From an uncultured Ignavibacteria bacterium (GTDB taxonomy: Bacteria > Bacteroidota > Ignavibacteria > Tepidaquicellales > OLB5): 64,000 nt of DNA. Where the stretch lies: the NCBI GenBank assembly GCA_937873695.1, contig CALMYL010000023.1:124001-188000 (forward strand), in the 5' to 3' direction. Both the position numbers and the translations under genes were made by a program. Positions 8,167-15,808 of this stretch are shown here, in pieces (positions within the stretch are counted from its first letter, which is position 1; the number at the start of each line of letters is the position of its first letter). Under the pieces are notes generated by a model. That model saw only the letters and a list, made by a program, of their open reading frames with translations, made no database searches and had not been told where the DNA came from.

Positions 8167-8634
8167 ATGCATAATATAGACGAAATAGACCTGAAGATTC
8201 TCGAATTCCTGCAGGATAATGCAAGAATGAAACGGAACGAAATTGCCGAAAAAATAGGGCTTTCGCTTCCATCAGTAACTGACAGAATGAACAAGCTCGA
8301 AGAGCTTGAAGTCATTGAAACCTACAAAACAAAGCTCAACCACAAAAAGCTTGGCAAAGATATTACTGCATTCATTTTTGTGACAAGCGAATCATCTACC
8401 CATTACAAAGATTTCATTCATCACACTGTTTCATCTCCTGAAATTCTTGAGTGCCACTCAATAACCGGTGACGGCTCACACGTACTTAAGATACGCACCG
8501 AAAATACATCATCACTCGAGAAACTTTTGGCTAAGATACAATCATGGAAGGGCGTACGCTCAACGCGTACATCAATTGTACTTTCATCACTCAAAGAAAC
8601 TTTCACCATAGATCTAAAAAATTACCTGAAATGA
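8167..8634 (+). CDS. Lrp/AsnC family transcriptional regulator
   Basis: The 155-residue protein has the standard two parts: an N-terminal helix-turn-helix (residues 3-60, IDLKILEFLQDNARMKRNEI then LSLPSVTDRMNKLEELEVI) and a C-terminal RAM/AsnC ligand-binding domain (about 70-150). Lrp-type octamers sense amino acids. The stop codon overlaps the ATG of the following glutamine synthetase gene (ATGA at 8631-8634), so the two are co-translated and the regulator very likely controls nitrogen assimilation, and itself, through the palindromes at 8099-8156. The effector, possibly glutamine or another amino acid, is not visible from sequence. Confidence 0.92.
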   Translation: MHNIDEIDLKILEFLQDNARMKRNEIAEKIGLSLPSVTDRMNKLEELEVIETYKTKLNHKKLGKDITAFIFVTSESSTHYKDFIHHTVSSPEILECHSITGDGSHVLKIRTENTSSLEKLLAKIQSWKGVRSTRTSIVLSSLKETFTIDLKNYLK

Positions 8635-10031
8635 AAAATAACAACAAAGCGCTGCCCGCTGAAATACAGAGGATAAACAAACTTATAAAGGAACAAAGTG
8701 TTGAGGTGGTTGATATCAAGTGTATCGATCTGACCGGAAGGCTTCACCACATTTCACTCCCGGTATACCCCGAAATTATTAACACTCTCATAAACGAAGG
8801 CGTCGGATTCGATGGCTCAAGTTACGGTTTCCGCAAAGTGGAATCGAGCGATATGATACTTGTGCCTGACCTTGCAACAGCGGTTATTGACCCCTTCCGC
8901 GAAGCTAAAACACTAAGCTTCTACGCAAATATTTTCCTTACCGATGAAGAACGCACACCTTTCGGGCAGGATGGCAGGCATATTGCAAGGCTTGCCGAGG
9001 AGCTTGTGAAGAAATACACCGGCGGAGATGTATCGTGGTGGGGACCCGAGTTTGAGTTCTACATTTTCAGCAAGGTTAAATATGATACAAGGACCTCTGC
9101 TTCATTCTACGAAGTTGAACATGCCGAAGAATTTTTTACAAACGCGTACCATGCCGCTAACCCGTTTGATGTATATGATGACTTCCGCGATAAAGCTTGC
9201 AAAATGTTAAAGGATTTCGGCATCAAAGTGAAATACCATCACCACGAAACAGGTGAACGGGGTCAGCAGGAAATTGAAACATATTTTGAAACACTTCTTA
9301 AGACCGCAGATAATGTTGTTACAGTAAAATATGCGCTATTCAATTTGGCCAGGCAGAATAATATTCACATTACATTCATGCCAAAGCCTATGTTTAAACA
9401 GCCGGGCAGCGGAATGCATGTACATACCTTCCTTACCAAAAACGGAAAGAACGCATTTTATAAAAAAGGTGAGTATGGCAACGTTAACGAGCTTGGCAGG
9501 TATTTCATTGGCGGTCTGCTGAAAAACGGAAGGGTGCTTTCAGCATTCACAAATCCAAGTACAAATTCATACAAACGCCTGGTACCCGGATTTGAAGCTC
9601 CTGTTGCTTTAACATACAGCAAGGGCAACCGTTCATCGGCTATAAGGATACCTTCGTATGTATCGAATCCTGAAATGACAAGATTTGAATACAGACCGCC
9701 GGATTCAACAGCGAATCCGTACCTGTGTTTTTCAGCAATTTTAATGGCGGGAATTGACGGTATTATAAATAAGATAGATCCCGTAAAGGAAGGATATGGA
9801 CCTTTTGAGAAAAATATCATGGATCATGCAGAGCATGAAAAAGTAGATTTCCTCCCGCGCAATCTTGAAGAATCACTGGACGCGCTTGAGCAGGACAGTG
9901 AATTTTTGAGGCGCGATAATGTATTCAGCGATGAACTTATAAAGCAATGGATAGAAAATAAACACAGGGAGATTAATTCTATTAACACCATGCCGCACCC
10001 GTTTGAGTATAAAATGTATTTTACATTATAG
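8631..10031 (+). CDS. glutamine synthetase, type I family (first copy)
   Basis: The 466-residue protein carries the GS hallmarks: EGVGFDGSSYGFRKVESSDM, GPEFEFYIFSK with metal-binding glutamates, GSGMHVH, the ATP-grasping [17 protein letters not shown] and NRSSAIRIP. GS joins ammonia to glutamate using ATP in the cytoplasm. The Tyr-containing adenylylation loop of GSI-beta enzymes is not recognisable here (the corresponding part reads EGYGPFEKNIMDHAEHEKVD). The start at 8631 overlaps the Lrp stop codon; a longer frame would run into the lrp gene. It is clearly diverged from the copy at 11111, so one of the two may act on a different amine acceptor. Confidence 0.92.
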   Translation: MKNNNKALPAEIQRINKLIKEQSVEVVDIKCIDLTGRLHHISLPVYPEIINTLINEGVGFDGSSYGFRKVESSDMILVPDLATAVIDPFREAKTLSFYANIFLTDEERTPFGQDGRHIARLAEELVKKYTGGDVSWWGPEFEFYIFSKVKYDTRTSASFYEVEHAEEFFTNAYHAANPFDVYDDFRDKACKMLKDFGIKVKYHHHETGERGQQEIETYFETLLKTADNVVTVKYALFNLARQNNIHITFMPKPMFKQPGSGMHVHTFLTKNGKNAFYKKGEYGNVNELGRYFIGGLLKNGRVLSAFTNPSTNSYKRLVPGFEAPVALTYSKGNRSSAIRIPSYVSNPEMTRFEYRPPDSTANPYLCFSAILMAGIDGIINKIDPVKEGYGPFEKNIMDHAEHEKVDFLPRNLEESLDALEQDSEFLRRDNVFSDELIKQWIENKHREINSINTMPHPFEYKMYFTL

Positions 10032-10224
10032 TTTTTATAAATGTTGCTTTGATTTTGCAGTTTTTAGCTCACGGCTTCAGCTGCGGGCTAACGACTAAAC
10101 AACACAGAGTAACGATTCAAAACCGCGAGCTATATGAAAAAACTTTGGAAAGTGGAATAATATGAGCTATACGGTAGGACTTCAAAGTTAAAGTATTACT
10201 ATCATGATGTTTTGATAAACATAT

Positions 10225-10287
10225 TAGCCCACGGATTTATCCGTGGGAATATAAATTACTAATAATCAAATAACCACTTCAGTGGTT
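10225..10287. repeat. paired hairpins upstream of IS200-like transposase
   Basis: First hairpin CCCACGGA-TTTA-TCCGTGGG (10228-10247); second AACCACT-TC-AGTGGTT (10272-10287), ending 8 nt before the transposase ATG. The same pair in the same order recurs at 10977-11040 on the far side of the gene. Confidence 0.8.
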
Positions 10288-10295
10288 TAGTAAAA

Positions 10296-10739
10296 ATGTC
10301 ACATTCATTCACCAAGATCTGGCTTCACTCAATTTTTTCAACAAAAGAAAGAAGTCCACTAATAAAGAAAAATTTCGAAAACGAACTTCATCAACACATT
10401 AAAGCTGATCTAATTAAGAAATTTGAGGTGGAAGTCAGGGCAATTAACGGTATGTCAGAACATATTCATATTGTTTTCCGATATAATCCAAATTTTTCTT
10501 TAAAAGATATAATGCAGCATATTAAGGGTGAATCTTCGCATTGGGTTAATTCAAGTGATCTTACAAACTTCAAATTCGCATGGCAAACCGGTTATAGCGC
10601 TTTTTCTGTCAGCGAATCAATGCTGGACGCTGTAATCAAGTATGTAAATAATCAAAAAGAACATCATAAAAAAGTGAGCTTTAAAGAAGAATACGACCTA
10701 TTTATGAAGAAATACGGAAATGATATTGTAAACCGTTAG
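10296..10739 (+). mobile_element. IS200/IS605-like Y1 transposase (TnpA) gene
   Basis: The 147-residue protein is a compact Y1 HUH transposase. The HUH motif is His56-Ile-His58 in EHIHIVF, the W-Q-x-G-Y-x-A-F segment is FAWQTGYSAFSVS (94-106), and the nucleophile is Tyr116 in VIKYVNNQ, with the conserved Gln120. Enzymes of this type cut and rejoin single-stranded DNA beside hairpins. No accessory TnpB is present. Short hairpins lie directly before the ATG and over the stop codon (AACCGTT/AACGGTT, 10731-10746), and the whole gene sits between two copies of the same hairpin pair, so the mobile unit is probably about 10225-11040. Confidence 0.9.
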
Positions 10740-10746
10740 AACGGTT
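10731..10746. repeat. hairpin spanning the transposase stop codon
   Basis: AACCGTT-AG-AACGGTT, 7-bp arms and 2-nt loop; the TAG stop codon is in the hairpin. Geometry equals that of the AACCACT/AGTGGTT hairpins at 10272 and 11025. Confidence 0.7.
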
Positions 10747-10769
10747 TAAGTTTTATTGCAACTATTTTT

Positions 10770-10840
10770 CCCACGGCTGAAGCCGTGGGCTAACGACTGA
10801 AGCCGTGGGCTAACGACTGAAGCTGTGGGCTAACGACGGA
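10770..10840. repeat. hairpin plus tandem 20-bp units downstream of transposase
   Basis: CCCACGGC-TGAA-GCCGTGGG (10770-10789) is followed by tandem copies of AGCCGTGGGCTAACGACTGA at 10781 and 10801 and a third, diverged copy at 10821. A degenerate relative (CTCACGGCTTCAGCTGCGGG) is found upstream of the gene near 10067. Confidence 0.8.
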
Positions 10841-10976
10841 ATCGTTGAATAATGAGAGAAGCTCAGGTTAATGACTAAATTATTGAGCTGGCAAAAAAGC
10901 AGATAATGTTATCCTACTTTTCGGCGTTGATTGAAAACGGGAGTTATCTTTATTGAAAATCAAGAAATAAAAAGTA

Positions 10977-11040
10977 TAGCCCACGGATTTATCCGTGGGA
11001 ATAAAAGAAATTATGAATTGTGGTAACCACTTCAGTGGTT
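10977..11040. repeat. second copy of the paired hairpins
   Basis: CCCACGGA-TTTA-TCCGTGGG at 10980-10999 and AACCACT-TC-AGTGGTT at 11025-11040, matching 10225-10287 in sequence and order. It lies 70 bp before the second glutamine synthetase, within its likely leader. Confidence 0.8.
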
Positions 11041-11110
11041 TTGAGAAACTAAATTTTGATTAAAATAATATTCCCAAATCTTTTTTTGGGATAAAGGAGA
11101 AAATAAATAA

Positions 11111-12538
11111 ATGGCAGCAAACCAGCAGGCTATTAAAAACGTTTTTGCTATGATAAAAAAGCATGACGTTAAGATGATTGATTTCCGTTTTACCGATATG
11201 CCGGGACAGTGGCAGCACTTCAGCATACCGGCAAGGAACCTTGATGAAAAAGTATTCACAGAAGGTTTAGGATTCGACGGTTCTTCTATCAGGGGATGGC
11301 AGTCAATAAATGAATCTGACATGCTTATCTTCCCTGATCCTGAAACTGCGAATATCGATCCGTTCATAGTTGCGAAGAATCTTTCAATGATCTGCGATAT
11401 ATATTCACCCGCTACTAAAGAGCGTTACAGCCGTGACCCGCGTTATGTTGCAATGAAGGCTGAGGAATACCTGAAGTCCACTAAAATTGCCGATACAATT
11501 TACTGCGGACCCGAAGCGGAGTTCTTTATCTTAGATCACGTGGCATATAATGTAAATGAATACAGCAGCTGGTATAAGGTCGACTCCCGTGAAGGTTTCT
11601 GGAACACAGGCACAGAGCTTGAAGCGAACCTTGGCCATAAGATCAGAATGAAAGAGGGTTACTTTCCCGTTCCGCCTGCTGACAGTACCAATGATATCCG
11701 CAACGCAATGGTTGAGCATTTGCTGAATGCGGGAATTGAAATTGAAACCCAGCATCATGAAGTAGCAACCGGCGGTCAGGCTGAAATTGATTACAGGTTC
11801 TGCCCGATGCTTGAATGCGCTGATAAATTGATGATGTTTAAATACATTGTAAAAAATACCGCAAGGCAGCACGGTAAAACAGCAACATTTATGCCAAAAC
11901 CAATTTTTGGCGATAACGGAAGCGGAATGCATACTCACCAGAGTCTGTGGAAAAACGGCAAGCCGCTTTTTGCAGGTGATGAATACGCAGGCTTAAGCCA
12001 GATGGCATTGTATTATATCGGCGGACTTCTGAAACATGCGCCATCATTACTGGCTTTAACAAACCCCACAACAAATTCATATAAACGCCTTGTACCGGGA
12101 TATGAAGCGCCTGTTAATCTTGCTTACTCAAAAGGTAACCGCAGCGCAGCTATAAGGATACCGATGTATTCAAACAGCCCGAAAGCAAAACGCGTTGAGT
12201 TCCGCTGCCCCGATGGTACAGCGAATCCGTACCTTGCGTTTTCGGCTATGCTAATGGCGGGACTTGATGGTATTCAGAACAAGATCGATCCGGGTGAAGC
12301 GATGGAAATGGATATTTATCATTTAAGCAGCAAGGAGCTGAAAAATATTCCGCAGGCACCTGATAATCTTGAATCAGCTTTGGAGAGTCTTGAAAATGAT
12401 AATGAGTATCTGAAAAAGGGCGGTGTCTTCACCGATGACCTTATTGAGACATGGATAAATTACAAGATGGAAAATGAAGTAAAACCTATGGCTTTAAGAC
12501 CGCATCCGTATGAATTCCATTTATATTATGAAGTGTAG
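11111..12538 (+). CDS. glnA: glutamine synthetase, type I (second copy)
   Basis: This 475-residue enzyme shows all GSI motifs: [53 protein letters not shown] and NRSAAIRIP. The loop [12 protein letters not shown] has a Tyr at the place that is adenylylated in GSI-beta enzymes (NLYDLPPEE in enterobacteria), but the flanking residues differ, so covalent control is unproven. A good ribosome binding site (AAAGGAGA) precedes the ATG. It is the more standard of the two GS genes and the likely housekeeping glutamine synthetase. A terminator follows at 12666. Confidence 0.95.
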   Translation: MAANQQAIKNVFAMIKKHDVKMIDFRFTDMPGQWQHFSIPARNLDEKVFTEGLGFDGSSIRGWQSINESDMLIFPDPETANIDPFIVAKNLSMICDIYSPATKERYSRDPRYVAMKAEEYLKSTKIADTIYCGPEAEFFILDHVAYNVNEYSSWYKVDSREGFWNTGTELEANLGHKIRMKEGYFPVPPADSTNDIRNAMVEHLLNAGIEIETQHHEVATGGQAEIDYRFCPMLECADKLMMFKYIVKNTARQHGKTATFMPKPIFGDNGSGMHTHQSLWKNGKPLFAGDEYAGLSQMALYYIGGLLKHAPSLLALTNPTTNSYKRLVPGYEAPVNLAYSKGNRSAAIRIPMYSNSPKAKRVEFRCPDGTANPYLAFSAMLMAGLDGIQNKIDPGEAMEMDIYHLSSKELKNIPQAPDNLESALESLENDNEYLKKGGVFTDDLIETWINYKMENEVKPMALRPHPYEFHLYYEV

Positions 12539-12620
12539 AATGTGAATCGTGAAATGTCAAACGTGAAACCTTCTTTCACTTCGTTTAGTATGGCATGCGT
12601 GAAATGAGTAATGTTAAATA

Positions 12621-12640
12621 AGTCCCGCTAAGGCGGGACT
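12621..12640. repeat. perfect 8-4-8 hairpin
   Basis: AGTCCCGC-TAAG-GCGGGACT. It is one of the small constant-geometry hairpins and lies just before the glnA terminator. Confidence 0.7.
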
Positions 12641-12665
12641 GCGAAATTGTTTCACAATTTCTTGT

Positions 12666-12688
12666 GCGGCCCGGAAGGGTCGCTTTTT
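12666..12688 (+). terminator. rho-independent terminator after glnA
   Basis: Stem GCGGCCC/GGGTCGC (one G-T pair), 4-nt loop, then TTTTTATTTT. Confidence 0.7.
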
Positions 12689-12760
12689 ATTTTGGGTATA
12701 TAATCATTCGATGACTTGAGTTCATCGGATGGTTAGTGGTTTCATGTATGTACCTGACAC

Positions 12761-12782
12761 GCGTCGGGTGAATACCCGACGC
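12761..12782. repeat. perfect 9-4-9 hairpin
   Basis: GCGTCGGGT-GAAT-ACCCGACGC. A degenerate partial copy (TTCGGGTGAATACCCGGCGC) lies at 12841-12860. Confidence 0.75.
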
Positions 12783-12929
12783 CACAACGTTGATTATTCT
12801 CTATTCGTGGTACGAGTTACACAGAGAAAACCATATACAATTCGGGTGAATACCCGGCGCAATTAAGATGAATGTTCAAAAAGAATCATACAATTACAAA
12901 TCCAATTCTATTGAACGAGTTCATTATGT

Positions 12930-13105
12930 TCTTTTTGTCTTGACACAAAAAGAACCAAAAAAGTCAAGGCTGTTTAAAAATTGGCTAAAATTATTCTCAC
13001 TTCGCTGCAAGAAAATAACTCGTCACGCTTTCAGCGTGACTCAAACAGATTTTCTTGCCACGCTTGTTCGAATAATTTCTTAACGCCATTTTTAAAAGGC
13101 CGTTT
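12930..13105. repeat. dispersed modular repeat, copy 1
   Basis: The left part contains CTTGAC...GTCAAG inverted ends around an A-rich core (12939-12968). The right part (13017-13105) matches 56718-56805 almost base for base, except that a different hairpin fills the same slot: GTCACGCT-TTC-AGCGTGAC here (13022-13040). A 71-codon open frame across this region (12868-13083) is not a gene. Together with the hairpins before it, this is all I see in the gap between glnA and 13194. Confidence 0.8.
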
Positions 13106-13193
13106 CAAAATCAAAAGCAGTATTAGAGGGATTTTTATTTGTGGTTGATATGTTTCATAAATTGTAATATTTTAAGGAACAATTATAGTGCAA

Positions 13194-13796
13194 ATGAAGA
13201 TAATTCATACAATTTTAGCGGTCTTAATTTCTGTTTCCGGGCTGTACACTCAGGAATTGAAGAAGATACCGATTCCGACACTATATAACACCGGAGTTGA
13301 TAATAATAAAATGCCACTAGCTGATGGTGAAACTGACCCGCATTATGTACTGAGCATAAGCGCTGACCCGATGTTCACCGGACCTGATACTAAAGTCGTG
13401 CATTCTGATGTTTTTCCGCTGGGTACGTGGGTGTATAACGATAATCTATCCAAGTGGATATCACCCCGCGCCGATGCGGGCGAGTGGAACGCACCCGGTA
13501 TGTATGTCTATACGCTGTCATTTTCACTGCATGGATTTAAAGCTGAGACTGCTGAGATAAAGGGATTCTGGACAACCGATAATAATGGGGCTGATATATT
13601 GATAAACGGCAAAAGTACGGGTTACTTTACGCAGTATAATGCATTCCAAAACGGCTTTTATCCATTTGAAATTAAAGAAGGATTCATTAAAGGCATCAAT
13701 TCAATTTCATTTGTTGTGAATAACGGTGAGGCTCCCACGGGCTTAAGAGTTATGATACAGGGTGAAGCCGTGCCGATAGAGTTTACAGAAAAATAG
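13194..13796 (+). CDS. secreted protein of unknown function, possible carbohydrate-binding beta-sandwich
   Basis: The protein (200 residues from ATG 13194) has a signal peptide (MKIIHTILAVLISVSGLYTQ). The mature part is rich in Trp, Gly and Asp: it begins with a segment around ADGETDPHY, has WVYNDNLSKWISP and GMYVYTLSFSL, and continues with FWTTDNNGADILINGK, which resembles the jelly-roll fold of galactose-binding-like domains. No catalytic motif is visible, so binding of a polysaccharide or cell-surface structure is only a guess. A GTG at 13188 is an alternative start two codons upstream. AAGGAA about 15 bases upstream is a weak ribosome site. Confidence 0.6.
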   Translation: MKIIHTILAVLISVSGLYTQELKKIPIPTLYNTGVDNNKMPLADGETDPHYVLSISADPMFTGPDTKVVHSDVFPLGTWVYNDNLSKWISPRADAGEWNAPGMYVYTLSFSLHGFKAETAEIKGFWTTDNNGADILINGKSTGYFTQYNAFQNGFYPFEIKEGFIKGINSISFVVNNGEAPTGLRVMIQGEAVPIEFTEK

Positions 13797-13801
13797 CGTG
13801 A

Positions 13802-13843
13802 AACCTCACCCCCAGCCCCTCTCCTAAGAGGAGAGGGGAGCAG
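13802..13843. repeat. CCTCACCCCC...AGGAGAGGGGAG palindromic repeat
   Basis: Inner arms CCCCTCTCCT/AGGAGAGGGG with a 2-nt spacer, preceded by ACCTCACCCCCAG. Related to 18892-18993 and 17816-17851. Confidence 0.7.
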
Positions 13844-13901
13844 TTGCCTGAAAATAATCTTTCCTATATAATTAATTCTATGGGTTATCTTTTTTTAGTA
13901 A

Positions 13902-14399
13902 TTACTTTCCAGGTGCTGGGGCAGCTATTGTTTTGCTGCGCTCAATTGACTGCAGCGCAAGATAGCTTGTGCCGAACTTTGCGATGTTATCAAGCTCTGT
14001 ATCATACTGCGCATAGTGGCGCTCTTCATCAGCTACCAATGATTCGAACAATTGCTTCGATATCGCATCTGAATTCACAGAACATTCATTAGCCCATACA
14101 TTATATTCTTTCGCGCTGTTTTCTTCCATTTTCCTGGCAAGCTCAAGCATTCCTTTAACATCTTTCACCTGCTGAACTTTATCTTTGGCTGTCATATCAA
14201 CATCACCCTTTAAGAACAAAATTCTCTCGGCAAGTCTTTCTACGTGTATCATTTCTTCGATGGCGGTTTTTTTGAAGAGTCCGGCAAGAAGATCAAATCC
14301 CTGGTCATCGCAATGGAAATGGAAATACATGTACTGGTGTATTGCGCTCAGCTCATCTGATGCGGCTTTATTGAGTGATTCTATGCTTTTTTCGTGCAT
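13902..14399 (-). CDS. bfr: bacterioferritin-like ferritin
   Basis: The 165-residue protein forms a four-helix ferritin bundle. Ferroxidase ligands fit the expected places: Glu16, Glu49 and His52 (EEMIHVER), Glu92, Glu125 and His128 (DEERHYA). Met50 sits where the haem-ligating Met of bacterioferritins is found. It oxidises Fe(II) and stores it as ferric mineral in a 24-subunit shell, and protects DNA from iron-driven damage. The start is ATG 14399 with AAAGGA upstream; a longer frame to 14456 would overlap a -7 element (14454-14461). The product may supply iron to the SUF machinery encoded 10 kb away. Confidence 0.9.
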   Translation of the reverse strand: MHEKSIESLNKAASDELSAIHQYMYFHFHCDDQGFDLLAGLFKKTAIEEMIHVERLAERILFLKGDVDMTAKDKVQQVKDVKGMLELARKMEENSAKEYNVWANECSVNSDAISKQLFESLVADEERHYAQYDTELDNIAKFGTSYLALQSIERSKTIAAPAPGK

Positions 14400-14453
14400 T
14401 GTATTAATTCCTTTCAAATGAATAAATACATAAAAATGAGTAATTATACTTAA

Positions 14454-14461
14454 CAAAAATA
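14454..14461 (-). promoter_or_regulatory. possible -7 element of bfr
   Basis: CAAAAATA on the plus strand, i.e. TATTTTTG leftward, 55 bp upstream of the bfr ATG. The -33 box is not clear. Confidence 0.35.
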
Positions 14462-14582
14462 CTAATAACTACCCGCTTAAAATATGAGATAGGTTAGGTT
14501 TTGTGATGAGCTAAGTAAATTAATACGGAACAATATGTCTGCCAAATAAGTAAACTAATTAACATCAAAAAAAGGTGATATT

Positions 14583-15281
14583 ATGGCACACGAAAATCTG
14601 TTTAAAATTCACATTCCCGAACCCTGTTTTGAGGATTGGGATAAAATGACACCAAATGAACAGGGTTCTTTCTGCAAAGTTTGTTCCAAAACGGTGGTGG
14701 ATTTTTCAAAGAAATCCGAAGATGAAATACAGCTATACATTGCGGCTAATCTGGATAAAAAGATATGCGGCAGGTTTAATGTGAGTCAGCTTGAGCAGGA
14801 AACAGAAGAAGTGCCAAGGTTAAAAATAAATATCGAAGAACCCAAATTCATATTTCCTTCATACCTGCTGCCTGTTATGACTCCCTTCAGGGTAAGCGCG
14901 CTTGCATTGATGCTGTGCGCATCGGCGATGCTTAGCTCCTGCGGCAATTCGGAAGGGAATTCCGGAGGAGATGATAAACCGCTTACTGGAGCAATCGCGC
15001 TCGTGGACTCAAACTATTACGGAAATAACAATAATTCAGATTCGCTTGATATTAATAATACAAATATCCAGGGCGGTATCAGCATTAAAGATGTACAAAG
15101 GCTGAATGGACTGCAGGATAGCAGCGAAACCTGTGACCCGGTGGAGACAAAGACTGTTGGAAAGATCAGGGTCGTGCAGGATACTATTAAAACAGATACC
15201 TCAGAAGTGCAGGTCAAAGGTGAAATAGAGCCCAGAAGGAAAATGGGTATAATAAAGAAATTACCGGATGATAATAAGTAA
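14583..15281 (+). CDS. membrane protein with N-terminal cysteine-rich domain, unknown function
   Basis: The first 70 residues have the pattern IPEPC-x-x-x-WDKM then FCKVCSKTVVDFS then ICGRF, a small Cys-containing module that I recall from many Bacteroidota proteins of unknown function; the four cysteines could bind a metal or form disulfides. A hydrophobic segment (VSALALMLCASAMLSSCG) follows near residues 102-119, then a low-complexity Asn/Asp/Ser-rich tail to residue 232. Since the Cys module precedes the membrane segment, it would be cytoplasmic and the tail periplasmic. AGGTGAT upstream of the ATG serves as a ribosome site. It is divergent from bfr. Confidence 0.65.
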   Translation: MAHENLFKIHIPEPCFEDWDKMTPNEQGSFCKVCSKTVVDFSKKSEDEIQLYIAANLDKKICGRFNVSQLEQETEEVPRLKINIEEPKFIFPSYLLPVMTPFRVSALALMLCASAMLSSCGNSEGNSGGDDKPLTGAIALVDSNYYGNNNNSDSLDINNTNIQGGISIKDVQRLNGLQDSSETCDPVETKTVGKIRVVQDTIKTDTSEVQVKGEIEPRRKMGIIKKLPDDNK

Positions 15282-15301
15282 ATTGAAGCTATTTTGAAAA
15301 G

Positions 15302-15328
15302 AGGCGGGATAATATCCCGCCTTTTTTT
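15302..15328 (+). terminator. rho-independent terminator
   Basis: Stem AGGCGGGA/TCCCGCCT (15302-15309 with 15315-15322), 5-nt loop, then a T run. Ends the transcript of the Cys-domain gene. Confidence 0.85.
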
Positions 15329-15392
15329 ATTGGCGGCGTGATGCTAAGTTTCTTTCCAAATGTTATACATCACTGTAAATTCACTTTTGTTG

Positions 15393-15412
15393 CCACGACC
15401 TTTAGGTCGTGG
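15393..15412. repeat. perfect 8-4-8 hairpin
   Basis: CCACGACC-TTTA-GGTCGTGG. A diverged cousin, CCACGGTC-TAAA-GACCCTGG, occurs at about 15532-15551. Confidence 0.75.
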
Positions 15413-15579
15413 ATAAATGATTTTAATATTTCACGGCTTTAGCCGCTAATGCTTTTTCAGGGCTTGCCGAAGGCACTCTCCCACGGAGTCTTTCGGACCT
15501 CGGGAGAAAGCCCTTATTTTCTGGTTACTTTTCCACGGTCTAAAGACCCTGGCTGTTAAGGTTTATTATTAATATTTCT

Positions 15580-15605
15580 CATTCCCAAACTCCAGTTTGG
15601 GAATG
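15580..15605. repeat. perfect 11-4-11 hairpin
   Basis: Arms CATTCCCAAAC/GTTTGGGAATG, loop TCCA. A degraded relative (CCATCCCAAACTGGAGTTTG) is found after aspA near 44353. Confidence 0.75.
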
Positions 15606-15660
15606 TATACCGGATTAAATTCTGATAAAAACCTTCTTATATTAAAGGGATTTTTATGAT

Positions 15661-15788
15661 ACCACCCCGCCAAAACTCAACTGCGTTTCGTTTTGTCTGC
15701 CCCTCCTTAGATCCCGCTTTCAGCCCCCTAAGGGGTAAACAGGGACTGCGAATCTGCAGAGCAGATTCTTGAAAAAGGAGGGGAGCTG
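15661..15788. repeat. long copy of the ACCACCCC...GGAGGGGAGCTG repeat
   Basis: Same outer frame as 3522-3578 and 19006-19073, but filled with several smaller palindromes (CCCCCTAAGGGG near 15733; GAATCTGCAGAGCAGATTC near 15758). The gap 15329-15808 holds only such palindromes; I see no gene. Confidence 0.65.
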
Positions 15789-15808
15789 TTCTAATCCAGA
15801 ATTATTAA

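Noticed and set aside
10770-10840. Start of a CRISPR array
   Set aside because: The 20-bp units follow each other without unique spacers, and no cas gene is present; they belong to the transposase repeats.
12868-13083. 71-codon open frame after glnA
   Set aside because: It runs through dispersed repeat sequence, including a hairpin, and has no protein-like conservation pattern; a matching repeat at 56718 has no such frame.
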